The position numbers and the translations under genes are program-made. This document shows positions 16,678 through 25,236 of a DNA stretch of 46,478 nt, in pieces (within the stretch, counting starts at the first letter, position 1; each line of letters begins with the position of its first letter). This stretch comes from HyVt-560 sp964577195. Its GTDB lineage: Bacteria; Pseudomonadota; Gammaproteobacteria; UWMA-0217. The notes beneath the pieces were generated by a model. The model had not been told where the DNA came from, searched no databases, and worked only from the letters and a program-made list of their open reading frames with translations. The DNA lies in contig CAZNYF010000001.1 in assembly GCA_964577195.1 (NCBI GenBank), forward strand, positions 1 through 46,478. Direction: 5' to 3'.

Positions 16678-18165
16678 TCAATAAACGTGTTTGCCCCAAA
16701 AGCCTTTGAAGATAGTCAGAAAAATGATGCGGAGATCAAAAAACAAAGACCATTGCCGGATATAGTCGAGATCATAATCAATGCGATTCTGCATTTTTTG
16801 CAGCACATCTGTCTCACCACGATAACCGTTCACCTGCGCCCAGCCGGTAATCCCCGGCTTGGTCTTGTGTCGCAACATATAACCTCGAATGGTGCTGCGA
16901 AATAACTCGTTGTGCGCTACTGCATGGGGACGAGGTCCAACGATGGACATGGATCCAGAGAGCACGTTAAAAAACTGCGGCAGCTCATCGAGTGAAAATT
17001 TTCTCAAGACGTGACCTATCCGCGTAATACGTACATCCTGCTTGGTTGCCTGGACGAACTCAGTCGCGCCATCTTCCATGACTGTCATACTACGAAATTT
17101 CCAGACATTGATTATTTCGCCGTTCAACCCGTAGCGTTTTTGCTTGAATATTATTGGCCCCCGGGAGGTGAGCTTAACGGCGATTGCAATCAGCGCCATC
17201 GGTAATGCAATAAGGACGAGAATCATCAGTGAAATCACAACGTCCTCGACCCGCTTGACGATGGAGCGGAGTCCGGAGACCGGGTTTTCAAATATGCTCA
17301 CCGCAGGCAGGCCGTTGATATCAACAAGATGCGTAAAATGTGCTCTAAAGGAAGCTGTGTAGAAATCGGGGATCACATAGACAGCAACGGTAGACCGGGA
17401 AGCCAGTTTACGTATGATCTCCTGAGTTTTATGTTCGGCGCGCATCGGCAAGGTGATGAAAATGGTGTCAAATTCACGATTGGCTGCGGCATCCAACAAG
17501 TCCTTAAAGTTACCATCAGCGGCCAGTCCGGTTTCTCGCTTACCAATGGATTCTCGTTTGCGCTTGTTAAGCAATAATTCCGTTTGCTGGACTTTATGTG
17601 ATCTATCATCAAACACCCCCACAATGTCATAACCTACCCAAGGGTTATTGTGCAGATTCTCGCTCAGGTAACGACCCAGTGGCCCAGCACCTGCGATCGC
17701 CACCTTGCGGACATTAATACCATTGCGACGTAATAGCCGGATGATGGAGTTTATGGTAATGCGTATCAGCGCAAAGATCGCCAGCGTCAGACCAAACCAA
17801 TAGCTGGCAAGACGCCAGTCCAACAATCGCGCTGATTGGTCAAACAGTAGTGCGATCGCCAGCAGCGTCAGACAGGTTACCGTCCAGGTGAGACCGCTGA
17901 TACTGAGCATCCACAGGCGAGAGAGGCTGTTGTTGTCGATTTTCCAGGTCTGATAAACGTGAAAAAACTCTGAGTAAAATTGCATCAGTAGCATTGCTAC
18001 CAATGCGTAAAATGCGTGAATGCGGCTCCAGCCGTCATCGGTTGTGGTGAGCAAGGTTGCCAGGTAAAGCGCCGTTCCAATGCCCAATGAGTCGATGACT
18101 CTGGCCATCAGCGCCAGAGGCTGTTGCGGGCTATGAATAGCGGTATTTGAAGATAATTTTGACAT
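16678..18165 (-). CDS. Undecaprenyl-phosphate glycosyl-1-P transferase (WcaJ type)
   Basis: A 495-residue polytopic membrane protein that should transfer a sugar-1-phosphate to undecaprenyl phosphate and so start a polysaccharide repeat unit. The N-terminal half has about four to five membrane helices (20-135), then a Rossmann-like CoA-binding-type domain (KVAIAGAGPLGRYLSENL, about 150-290). The C-terminal third is the bacterial sugar transferase domain: a membrane helix (VVISLMILVLIALPMALIAI), KQKRYGLNG, WKFRSM, the acidic pair in SLDELPQFFNVL, SIVGPRPHA, and KPGITGWAQVNG. Glucose-1-P or galactose-1-P is usual in this group. It is the second such enzyme in the window, besides the one at 37748. 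Three genes on this strand (this, the oxidoreductase, rfbC) may form one unit. Confidence 0.9.
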   Translation of the reverse strand: MSKLSSNTAIHSPQQPLALMARVIDSLGIGTALYLATLLTTTDDGWSRIHAFYALVAMLLMQFYSEFFHVYQTWKIDNNSLSRLWMLSISGLTWTVTCLTLLAIALLFDQSARLLDWRLASYWFGLTLAIFALIRITINSIIRLLRRNGINVRKVAIAGAGPLGRYLSENLHNNPWVGYDIVGVFDDRSHKVQQTELLLNKRKRESIGKRETGLAADGNFKDLLDAAANREFDTIFITLPMRAEHKTQEIIRKLASRSTVAVYVIPDFYTASFRAHFTHLVDINGLPAVSIFENPVSGLRSIVKRVEDVVISLMILVLIALPMALIAIAVKLTSRGPIIFKQKRYGLNGEIINVWKFRSMTVMEDGATEFVQATKQDVRITRIGHVLRKFSLDELPQFFNVLSGSMSIVGPRPHAVAHNELFRSTIRGYMLRHKTKPGITGWAQVNGYRGETDVLQKMQNRIDYDLDYIRQWSLFFDLRIIFLTIFKGFWGKHVY

Positions 18166-18496
18166 TAAGAGCGGTAGAAAAAGAGTCTTTATATCCTCAA
18201 GTGGAGTGTTGGTTATCAGTTAGTTGTTTAAGCGCTAACTTGATTCAGATGAAAAACCCATCCATCGGTTCCATTAAAACAGAATCATCGTTCTGTTTAT
18301 CAATCGTGTTCACAGTGTGGAGCAGCCATTGACCTCGATTTGAAGGGTAATTCACAGAGTTGAGAAAACTTAGGCGTTATCGACTTAAATTGCGCAACTC
18401 ATTGAAGATTATAGTGTCTCAACCTCGGAACAACAGTGAAATACTTAATAATTTTACTGTAAAAATGTTAACTAACGTAAATCTGAGGTGGACTGC
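18166..18496. other. Divergent intergenic region upstream of the WcaJ-type gene
   Basis: A 331-base stretch without a gene between divergent starts. It contains an inverted repeat AAACAGA/TCTGTTT (18277-18283 and 18292-18298) and a short palindrome TTTTACTGTAAAA (18452-18464) 32 bases before the next ATG. Either may be an operator. No consensus promoter pair stands out. Confidence 0.4.
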
Positions 18497-19063
18497 ATGC
18501 ATGGGGCGTTAGGCTTATTACTTGCCATTGGCATCATTTCAACTATTGTGATTTCAGTGCTACAACGTGCCGCGGTGAATAACCCGGTGACAATCATCGC
18601 CAGCCCACATCTGGCGGTAATGGTGTATGCGCCTGCATTGCGTTGGAGCTGCTGGTTTCTAATGTTTGGATTAATGGGGCTGTGCGCGGCAACGTTACTT
18701 CGCTACGGAGAGAACCTGCAAGAAGTCCGTCTGTTTTATTCCTCTGTGGTGGTGTTGCTGGGCGGAAGCATCCTGCTGTTGATAGAGGTTAGAACCCGCA
18801 AAATAATACTAACGGATGAGGCGATAGCTTCTTTTGGTCGGTTGAGCAAAAAGGCCGTGAACTGGTCAGAAGTCGATTCAATTCAGTTTAATCGTTGGAT
18901 GAAAATGCTGGTGATTCATACCAGGACGGGGAATCGTTTGCGCGTTAATCCGTCGCTTTCTGGCATGGAGTTTCTGGAATTTATGGCGAGCGAAAAACTG
19001 TCGGTTGATCGCTACTCAGCAGCATTTTGTGAATTGGAGAAATTTTTACCCGCAAAAACCTAG
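18497..19063 (+). CDS. Two-helix membrane protein with PH-like C-terminus
   Basis: A 188-residue protein of unknown role. Two or three hydrophobic segments lie in the first half (ALGLLLAIGIISTIVISVL, WSCWFLMFGLMGLCAATLL, VVVLLGGSILLLIEV). A soluble C-terminal half follows, with the pattern R-KIILTDEAIASFG...VNWSEVDSIQFNRWMKMLVIHTRTGNRLRVNP. This strand pattern with W-x-E-V-x-x-I is typical of bacterial PH-like domains. The ATG at 18497 is preceded by GAGGTG at 8 bases; a GTG at 18488 is possible. The TAG stop forms the first three bases of the palindromic element at 19061-19303, so the original C-terminus may have been altered by that insertion. No function can be assigned. Confidence 0.7.
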   Translation: MHGALGLLLAIGIISTIVISVLQRAAVNNPVTIIASPHLAVMVYAPALRWSCWFLMFGLMGLCAATLLRYGENLQEVRLFYSSVVVLLGGSILLLIEVRTRKIILTDEAIASFGRLSKKAVNWSEVDSIQFNRWMKMLVIHTRTGNRLRVNPSLSGMEFLEFMASEKLSVDRYSAAFCELEKFLPAKT

Positions 19064-19303
19064 TGCTCCATCAAAGCAACGTTGTTGGAGTACTAGTACA
19101 GCAAACAGCAAGTTCGACCAATAATCTGAAGGTCTATATTCCCGATAGCTGCGTTAAACAAGCTTGGCGTAGCCCACTATGCCTGCGCTTGTTTGCCTTG
19201 CTCTCGGAAATCTATACCAACATCTCTTATTGATCGAACTTACCGCTTGCTGTACTAGTGCTTCATCGGTGAATTTTTCTAATATAATATTGTTGGAGCA
19301 CTA
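19061..19303. mobile_element. Nested palindromic MITE-like element
   Basis: Terminal inverted repeats TAGTGCTCCA (19061-19070) and TGGAGCACTA (19294-19303) bound 243 bases that fill the gap between two convergent genes. Inside lie further copies of the same repeat, TGGAGTACTA at 19086-19095 and TAGTGCTTCA at 19256-19265. They enclose a long imperfect palindrome with arms 19095-19163 and 19187-19256 (shared blocks AGTACAGCAA, AAGTTCGA, AAACAAGC). The palindrome tip GCGTAG...CTATGC folds around a CCCA loop. CTAG occurs on both sides of the inner palindrome (19093-19096 and 19255-19258), as a target duplication would. No coding capacity. It could also serve as a two-way terminator for the convergent genes. 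Confidence 0.75.
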
Positions 19304-19308
19304 GCAAT

Positions 19309-20235
19309 CTACCGCTTCAATTTGCGTATGTCTGCAATCACGCCTTGCATAGATTTATCGAACATGGTTTTTTCTTCATCGGTGAGATTGAGCTGAATAA
19401 TCTGCTGCATACCATCTGCGCCAAGCACACAGGGTACACCCATTGCGACATCCTCATAGCCGTATTCGCCTTCCAGAATTGCAACCGTTGGCAGGATGCT
19501 GTTACGCGCTCGCCCAACCGCATCGACCATCGCTGAAATAGCCGCCGCAGGCGCATCGTAGGCGCTGCTGGTTTGGCGTAGCGCGAGGACTTCTGCGCCA
19601 CCGTGTCGGGTTCGCTCGATGATGGCGTCGATCTGCTGTTTTTCCAGTAATTGATCCACGCAGATACCGGAAATGGTTGTGTAGCGGATCATCGGCACCA
19701 TTGAATCACCATGACCGCCAAGCACCATCGCGTTAATTTCTTTCGCGGAATAGCCAGATTCCATGGCAATAAAAGCCGCCATGCGCGATGAATCCAGTAC
19801 GCCAGCCTGACCATAGATTCGATGTCGCGACCAGCCAGTGCGCTGCCAGGTTCGATAGGTCAGCACATCGACGGGATTGGAGACGAGGATAATCTGGCAA
19901 TCCGGCGCATAAAGCATTACATAATCGAGAATGCTATCGAGAATAGAAACATTGGTTTCCAATATATCAGAGCGAGACATGCCGGGTTTTCGGGCAATGC
20001 CAGCGGTGATAATGATGAGGTCAGAATCAGCGATTGATTCTGGATCTGTGCCGCCAGTCACGCGGGTATCAAATTCGAACAGTGGCGCAGTTTGCTGTAC
20101 ATCCAGTGCAGCACCTGCAGCGACTCCTTCTTTCACATCGAGCAAAACAATTTTACGGGTGATATCGAGTCTGGCGATAAACTGAGAGGTTGCTTCGCCG
20201 ACACGTCCTGCACCAATTATGCTGATCTTTTGCAT
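19309..20235 (-). CDS. mdh: Malate dehydrogenase (LDH-type)
   Basis: A 308-residue NAD-dependent dehydrogenase of the citric acid cycle, interconverting malate and oxaloacetate. It has the dinucleotide motif IIGAGRVGEATSQFIA at the N-terminus and D34 after LLD, which favours NAD. MDH-type substrate residues are seen in ARKPGMSRSD (R82 and R88, where lactate dehydrogenases have Gln at the first), and catalytic His175 in GGHGDSMVP. The next Arg is in the QTSSAYDAPAAA region. It belongs to the LDH-like malate dehydrogenases common in sulfur-oxidising gammaproteobacteria, not to the E. coli type. Single gene; tatD lies upstream on the same strand beyond repeat-rich DNA. The palindromic element lies 6 bases beyond the stop. 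Confidence 0.93.
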   Translation of the reverse strand: MQKISIIGAGRVGEATSQFIARLDITRKIVLLDVKEGVAAGAALDVQQTAPLFEFDTRVTGGTDPESIADSDLIIITAGIARKPGMSRSDILETNVSILDSILDYVMLYAPDCQIILVSNPVDVLTYRTWQRTGWSRHRIYGQAGVLDSSRMAAFIAMESGYSAKEINAMVLGGHGDSMVPMIRYTTISGICVDQLLEKQQIDAIIERTRHGGAEVLALRQTSSAYDAPAAAISAMVDAVGRARNSILPTVAILEGEYGYEDVAMGVPCVLGADGMQQIIQLNLTDEEKTMFDKSMQGVIADIRKLKR

Positions 20236-20362
20236 GGTCGCTCTCCTGATCTTGTTGTGTAGTATTTCTACGAATCAATGAGCGTTTTAGACACTCATAG
20301 TAAATTCATAGTTGAGGTGAGGCTTCTAAGCAAGTTTGGCCAACGTAGGATCAGCTGAGGCA

Positions 20363-20515
20363 CGACCACCAAGGATGGTGGAAGTGCTGGGAACGCAGGA
20401 GCAACTCTCAGTACGACCACCAAGGATGGTGGAAGTGCTGGGAACGCAGGAGCAACTCTCAGTACGACCACCAAGGATGGTGGAAGTGCTGGGAATGCAG
20501 GAGCAATTCTCAGTA
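20363..20515. repeat. 51-bp tandem repeat, three copies
   Basis: Three head-to-tail units at 20363-20413, 20414-20464 and 20465-20515. Units 1 and 2 are identical; unit 3 differs at two positions (C to T at each). Each unit contains the short palindrome CCACCAAGGATGGTGG, so each can form a hairpin with a 5-base-pair stem. The unit has the look of a dispersed palindromic intergenic repeat that has been amplified in place. There are no spacers, so it is not a CRISPR array. Confidence 0.9.
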
Positions 20516-20591
20516 CGAAGCGCATCAATCGAGGAAGATGCAATCGGTTATAGATAGAGGGAGTGAGCTGAAAAGTTTTTGCGCTTCGTAC
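20513..20591. repeat. 12-bp inverted repeat flanking 55 bases
   Basis: GTACGAAGCGCA at 20513-20524 and its exact complement TGCGCTTCGTAC at 20580-20591. The left arm starts in the last tandem unit. The block CGAAGCGCATCA (20516-20527) recurs exactly between soeB and soeC (25163-25174), so both places may carry pieces of one dispersed repeat family. Confidence 0.7.
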
Positions 20592-20607
20592 ATAGAAAAT
20601 TTACGAA

Positions 20608-21384
20608 CTACTCGCCAAATTGAAATAATTGCTCCGCATTGCGGGTGGTGACTTGGGCGACTTCTTCAACTGAAATATTTTTTAGCGCAGCAATTTTTTC
20701 AGCAACTTCCAAAATCCATCCAGGCTGATTACGTTCCCCGCGATGTCGTTCTCCAGCTTGATCCGGTGCATCGGTTTCGAGCAGCATCGCGCTTAGCGGT
20801 AGTGCTTGTATCACTCGGTGCAAGCGTTTGGAGCCATGCCAGGTAATTGGCCCGCCAAAGCCGAGATAAAAACCCTGTTCGATCAATTTGTGCGCCTGAT
20901 CAATACTGCCAGAGTAGCTATGCATGACGCCGCCTAAATCGTTGAACTCCCTAAACATGAGCATCACCTCTTCCACCGCTTTGCGCGCATGAATAATCAC
21001 GGGGAGATTATATTTCTCTGCCAGCGCCAGCTGTCCATGGAGATAGAATTTCTGTTGTTCGCGATCAGGGTTATCAATATAAAAATCTAATCCGCACTCG
21101 CCCACTGCAACGGGATGCTCAGTAGTAATCAGCGCTTCCAGTTCGATGAGATGTTCTGGTTGATGCGATTCCATAAACATGGGATGTAAACCAAAAGTCG
21201 GGGAGACGGTTGGATATCGAGATCCTAATTTTTTTAGCTCAGACCAAGAGGCTGCGGTAATCGCCGGAGAAATAATCCGCTTAACATGATTTTTAAGCGC
21301 TAGCGTCATGACGGCATCGCGATCTGCTGTGAAAGCTGCCGCATCAAAATGGCAATGAGTATCGATTAGCTCCATAGTATTCAT
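20608..21384 (-). CDS. TatD-family metal-dependent hydrolase (YjjV-like)
   Basis: A 258-residue TIM-barrel hydrolase, probably a DNase of the TatD/YjjV/YcfH kind. Metal-binding residues are seen in IDTHCHFD near the N-terminus, VGECGLDFY, VIIHARKA, MHSYSGS and LETDAPDQ. Together these make the usual two-metal centre. The start is taken at 21384 (MNTMELIDTHCHF), with AAAGGG six bases upstream; frames exist three codons later (MELIDTHC) and eight codons earlier (21408). It is transcribed away from soeA, with about 80 bases between the two starts. It is closer to the small TatD paralogues than to the tat-operon TatD, so I give no symbol. Confidence 0.9.
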   Translation of the reverse strand: MNTMELIDTHCHFDAAAFTADRDAVMTLALKNHVKRIISPAITAASWSELKKLGSRYPTVSPTFGLHPMFMESHQPEHLIELEALITTEHPVAVGECGLDFYIDNPDREQQKFYLHGQLALAEKYNLPVIIHARKAVEEVMLMFREFNDLGGVMHSYSGSIDQAHKLIEQGFYLGFGGPITWHGSKRLHRVIQALPLSAMLLETDAPDQAGERHRGERNQPGWILEVAEKIAALKNISVEEVAQVTTRNAEQLFQFGE

Positions 21385-21463
21385 TGAGACCCTTTCGTAG
21401 ATTGACATTAATTCGATATTTCGTCACGCTCCACTTCAACTTAAGAAAATACTAAATTACTTA

Positions 21464-24391
21464 ATGAGTGAAACAGCAAAACAAGCAGAGGGCAGTATAG
21501 AGGTCAAAACCACGACCTGTTATATGTGTGCCTGCCGCTGCGGTATTAAAGTGACGCTAAAAGATGGCGAAATTCGCTATATCGAAGGCAATAAAAATCA
21601 CCCGCTGAATAAAGGCGTGCTTTGTGCCAAAGGTGCATCGGGGATTATGAAACAGTATTCCCCGGGTAGGCTTACCAAGCCGCTGCTTCGTAAGCAAGGC
21701 TCAGAGCGCGGCGCTGGGGAATTCGAAGAAATTTCCTGGGACAAAGCTTTTGGCTTGATGGAAGAACGCCTCGGCAAAATTCGCGCGGAAGACCCCAAAA
21801 AATTCGCCATCTTCACCGGGCGCGATCAAATGCAGGCGCTAACTGGCTTGTTTGCCAAGCAATTTGGCACGCCCAATTATGCGGCGCACGGTGGCTTTTG
21901 CTCGGTCAATATGGCTGCGGGGATGATCTACACCATTGGCGGTTCTTTCTGGGAATTTGGCGGGCCTGATCTGGAACGCTCCAAGCTGTTCTTCATGATC
22001 GGCACGGCAGAAGATCACCACTCCAACCCGTTGAAAGTGGAGCTGGCAAAATTCAAGCGCAACGGCGGACGCTTTATTTCGATCAATCCGGTGCGTACCG
22101 GTTACTCAGCCATCGCTGACGAATGGGTGCCGATCAAGCCGGGTACAGATGGCGCGCTATTTTTAGCCATCATTCATGAGCTGATTAAGCTCGGTCTTTA
22201 TGACCGTGACTTTCTGGTTCGCTACACCAACTCGGCCGAGCTGGTAAATATGGACGAAGCCAGTTCTGAGCACGGCATGTTTGTCCGCTTTGAAGTACCA
22301 GAAGAAGAAGGTTGTTTTGATCCACAGAACAAGCTCTGGTGGGATCGTGATCTCGATAAACCTATCTCCACGCACACCGAAGGTGTTGACCCGTTTCTGA
22401 TGGGGGAATTCGAGCTCTCGGATGGCACCAAGGTTAAACCTGCCTTTCAGTTATTGAAAGAGCGTGTTGAAGAATATACACCAGAATGGGCCGCAGGCGT
22501 TACGGGCATTGATGCCGATACGATTCGCCGGCTTGCGCAAGAAATGGGTGTTACCGCCCGCGATCAAAAAATTGAGCTGCCGATCCAGTGGACGGATTGC
22601 TGGGATAAGGATCATGACACTGTCGTGGGTAATCCAGTGTCATTCCACGCCATGCGCGGGCTCGCTGCACACTCAAACGGTTTCCAGTCGATTCGCGCCC
22701 TGAGCATCCTGATGACGATCCTGGGTACCATTGATCGTCCCGGTGGTTTCCGTCACAAAGCACCTTTCCCGCGTCCGATACCGCCCTGCGCTAAACCCCC
22801 CAATTCACCGGATGCGGTGCAGCCAAACACGCCGCTAGATGGTATGCCCCTGGGCTGGCCAGCTGATCCCGATGATCTGTTTGTTGATGACGATGGCGAA
22901 CCCGTGCGCATCGACAAAGCCTTCTCCTGGGAATATCCGCTCTCGGTGCATGGCTTGATGCACAATGCGATTACCAACGCCTGGCGCGGTGATCCGTACA
23001 AAATTGACACATTGCTGCTGTTCATGGCGAACATGGCGTGGAACTCCTCTATGAACACCACCGAAGTTCGCAAGATGCTGGTGGATAAAGAAGAGGATGG
23101 CGAATACAAGATTCCATTCATCATTGTCTCCGATGCGTATCGCTCCGAAACCGTCGATTTTGCCGATTTGGTGCTGCCGGATACTTCCTATCTGGAACGC
23201 TACGATGCAATGTCGATGCTGGATCGCCCAATCTCCGAGTTTGATGGTCCGGTCGATGCCGTACGCATCCCCGTGCTTGACCCAAAAGGGGACTGCAAAC
23301 CGTTTCAGGATGTGCTGGTAGAGATGGGTTCACGCTTGAAGCTACCCGCCTTCACCAAAGAAAACGGAGAGGCAAAATTTAACGATTATCGTGATTTCGT
23401 GATCAACTACGAAACAGCTCCCGGCTCCGGTATCGGCTTTCTTGCGGGCTGGCGCGGTAAAGGCGGTGAGAAATTCCTGCGCGGCGAACCCAACCCGCGT
23501 CAGTGGGAAATGTATGCAGAGAACGATTGCTTCTATCACCACAAATTGCCCCGTTCCTACCAGTACATGCGTAACTGGAATAAAGGTTATCTGCAATGGT
23601 CGCAGGATCACGGTATGACCCGTTACGCTGAACCGATCAACATTCATGTGTATTCCGAGGTGCTGCAAAAGTTTCGTCTCGCAGCACAGGGCAAAACAAT
23701 CGGTCGTCAGCCGCCAGAGCGTCTGCGTAAACGCGTCGAAACCTATTTTGATCCACTACCGTTTTACCATGAACCACTGGAAACGCAGCTCACCGACACT
23801 CAAAAGTATCCGCTGAGTGCGCTGACGCAGCGACCCATGGCAATGTATCACTCATGGGATTCCCAGAATGCCTGGTTGCGCCAAATCCACACCCACAACT
23901 ACCTGTATATCAATTCAGCGTTAGGCCGAAAGCATGGCCTCGAAGATGGTGATTGGGTTTGGGTGGAATCCCAATGGGGTAAGGTGCGCGGCATGTGCAA
24001 ATTCTCCGAATCGGTCGAGCCGGGCACAGTCTGGACCTGGAACGCCATCGGCAAAGCGGCCGGTGCCTGGGGCTTAACGCCTAAAGCCAATGAATCGCAA
24101 AAAGGCTTTTTGCTGAACCATGTAATTTCCGAAGAACTCCCCGCACATGATGCCGGAGAGCATATCTCCAACTCGGATCCTGTGACCGGGCAAGCGGGTT
24201 GGTATGATGTCAGAGTCCGCATCTACAAAGCCGATAAGTCAGAACCTAAAGAATCATTTCCTCAGTTCAATCCGCTCAAAGCATTGCCGGGAATGGATAA
24301 AAAACGAGGCAAATGGCAAGGCTATGTCGCCGGTAAATTTCGCCAGAGCCTAGGTATGAAACCTAGCAAGCGTAAAGAGGAGAAATCATGA
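21464..24391 (+). CDS. soeA: Sulfite dehydrogenase molybdenum subunit SoeA
   Basis: A 975-residue molybdopterin oxidoreductase of the DMSO reductase superfamily. The [4Fe-4S] ligands C19, C22, C26 and C54 lie at the N-terminus, followed by three guanine-dinucleotide cofactor regions. C146 in AAHGGFCSVNMAAG is a candidate molybdenum ligand. There is no twin-arginine signal, so it stays in the cytoplasm. That feature, the length and the gene order with a four-cluster ferredoxin and a DmsC-like anchor match SoeABC, the cytoplasm-facing quinone-linked enzyme that oxidises sulfite to sulfate in Allochromatium vinosum. Polysulfide or thiosulfate reductases are related but are usually exported. soeB overlaps its stop (ATGA), so A and B are translationally coupled. 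The start is the ATG at 21464; no strong ribosome-binding site is seen. Confidence 0.9.
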   Translation: MSETAKQAEGSIEVKTTTCYMCACRCGIKVTLKDGEIRYIEGNKNHPLNKGVLCAKGASGIMKQYSPGRLTKPLLRKQGSERGAGEFEEISWDKAFGLMEERLGKIRAEDPKKFAIFTGRDQMQALTGLFAKQFGTPNYAAHGGFCSVNMAAGMIYTIGGSFWEFGGPDLERSKLFFMIGTAEDHHSNPLKVELAKFKRNGGRFISINPVRTGYSAIADEWVPIKPGTDGALFLAIIHELIKLGLYDRDFLVRYTNSAELVNMDEASSEHGMFVRFEVPEEEGCFDPQNKLWWDRDLDKPISTHTEGVDPFLMGEFELSDGTKVKPAFQLLKERVEEYTPEWAAGVTGIDADTIRRLAQEMGVTARDQKIELPIQWTDCWDKDHDTVVGNPVSFHAMRGLAAHSNGFQSIRALSILMTILGTIDRPGGFRHKAPFPRPIPPCAKPPNSPDAVQPNTPLDGMPLGWPADPDDLFVDDDGEPVRIDKAFSWEYPLSVHGLMHNAITNAWRGDPYKIDTLLLFMANMAWNSSMNTTEVRKMLVDKEEDGEYKIPFIIVSDAYRSETVDFADLVLPDTSYLERYDAMSMLDRPISEFDGPVDAVRIPVLDPKGDCKPFQDVLVEMGSRLKLPAFTKENGEAKFNDYRDFVINYETAPGSGIGFLAGWRGKGGEKFLRGEPNPRQWEMYAENDCFYHHKLPRSYQYMRNWNKGYLQWSQDHGMTRYAEPINIHVYSEVLQKFRLAAQGKTIGRQPPERLRKRVETYFDPLPFYHEPLETQLTDTQKYPLSALTQRPMAMYHSWDSQNAWLRQIHTHNYLYINSALGRKHGLEDGDWVWVESQWGKVRGMCKFSESVEPGTVWTWNAIGKAAGAWGLTPKANESQKGFLLNHVISEELPAHDAGEHISNSDPVTGQAGWYDVRVRIYKADKSEPKESFPQFNPLKALPGMDKKRGKWQGYVAGKFRQSLGMKPSKRKEEKS

Positions 24392-25119
24392 CACAACTCG
24401 CATTGGTAATTGATCTAAATGTTTGTGTTGGCTGCCATGCCTGCGTGACCAGCTGCAAGGAGTGGAACACGTCTGGTCTGGCCGGGCCGATGTATGATCA
24501 GCAATCGTATGATAAAGACCCCACCGGCACATTTTTTAATCGCGTCCAGACCTTTGAAGTGGGCGAGTATCCGAATTGCGAAACCGTCCATTTTCCGAAA
24601 AGCTGCCTGCATTGCGAAGACCCGCCTTGCGTGCCTGTGTGTCCCACCGGTGCCAGCTACAAGCGCGAGTCAGATGGCATTGTGTTGGTCGATTACGATA
24701 AATGCATCGGTTGCAAATATTGCTCATGGGCTTGTCCTTATGGCGCGCGCGAGCTGGATGAAAAGCAGAAGGTGATGAAAAAATGCACCCTCTGCGTGGA
24801 TCGAATCTATAACGAAGAGCTGCCAGAAGAGGATAGGAAACCAGCTTGTGTAATGGCCTGCCCCACCAGTGCGAGATTATTCGGTGATGTACATGATCCA
24901 GACTCGGAAGTCTCTGTCGCTATCCGCGAAGAAGGCGGCTACCAGCTGATGCCCGAATGGGGAACCAATCCGGCCAATCACTATTTGCCGCGCCGTAAGG
25001 TAAAAATCAAACTGCACCCGGATGAACTTGAGCGTGCTGATAATCCGCTTTCCAAAGAGGAACGCAGACCATCCGGTGCAACGGATAAACCAACACTGGA
25101 CGACTTCACCACTTGGTAG
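24388..25119 (+). CDS. soeB: Sulfite dehydrogenase iron-sulfur subunit SoeB
   Basis: A 243-residue ferredoxin-like protein with four cysteine clusters: CVGCHACVTSCKEWN, CLHCEDPPCVPVCPTGA, CIGCKYCSWACPYGA and CTLCVDR...PACVMACPT. This is the DmsB/PsrB-type electron-transfer subunit carrying four [4Fe-4S] clusters, passing electrons from SoeA to the membrane anchor. It has no signal peptide, in line with a cytoplasmic position. The start overlaps the soeA stop and has AGAGGAGAA upstream. The C-terminal tail (HPDELERADNPLSKEERRP) is charged. soeC follows after 117 bases that contain a hairpin. Confidence 0.93.
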   Translation: MTQLALVIDLNVCVGCHACVTSCKEWNTSGLAGPMYDQQSYDKDPTGTFFNRVQTFEVGEYPNCETVHFPKSCLHCEDPPCVPVCPTGASYKRESDGIVLVDYDKCIGCKYCSWACPYGARELDEKQKVMKKCTLCVDRIYNEELPEEDRKPACVMACPTSARLFGDVHDPDSEVSVAIREEGGYQLMPEWGTNPANHYLPRRKVKIKLHPDELERADNPLSKEERRPSGATDKPTLDDFTTW

Positions 25120-25137
25120 GCATTAGCTACTAACAGT

Positions 25138-25194
25138 AAATTCGTAGGCTGTGCTGAGCCTGCGAAGCGCATCATTCGCGAAAAAAAGATGTGC
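25138..25194 (+). repeat. Hairpin-forming repeat between soeB and soeC
   Basis: TTCGTAGGCT (25141-25150) pairs with AGCCTGCGAA (25157-25166) around a 6-base loop, with one T-G wobble; in RNA the 10-pair stem would be stable. A second, weaker stem joins GCGCATC (25168-25174) to GATGTGC (25188-25194). The wording GTAGGCTGTGCTGAGC...GCGAAGCGCATC resembles intergenic repeats that I recall in other proteobacterial genomes; that is memory, not a search. The structure lies within an operon and may tune soeC expression or mRNA stability. Confidence 0.65.
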
Positions 25195-25236
25195 GATTCT
25201 TCAGCACACCATCAATATTTTTTTGGACAAAGAACC

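Larger units (their letters stand above)
20236..20607. other. Repeat-rich mdh / tatD intergenic region
   Basis: A 372-base stretch with no credible gene. It holds the 51-bp tandem repeat (20363-20515) and a 12-bp perfect inverted repeat (20513-20591). Open frames of 73-82 codons cross it on both strands only because the repeat unit is a multiple of three; they have no ribosome-binding site or family resemblance. The mdh promoter must lie in 20236-20360, but no clear boxes are seen. Confidence 0.6.

Noticed and set aside
20363..20515. CRISPR array
   Set aside because: Units are directly adjacent without spacers, and no cas genes are present.
20336..20557. Open frames of 73 and 82 codons with a repeated 17-residue pattern in the mdh/tatD gap
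   Set aside because: They arise because the 51-bp repeat is a multiple of three and is open on both strands; there is no start signal.
21402..21455. Promoter for soeA using TTGACA at 21402-21407
   Set aside because: No -10 box at 16-18 bases; the TACTAA at 21450 is too far from it to pair.
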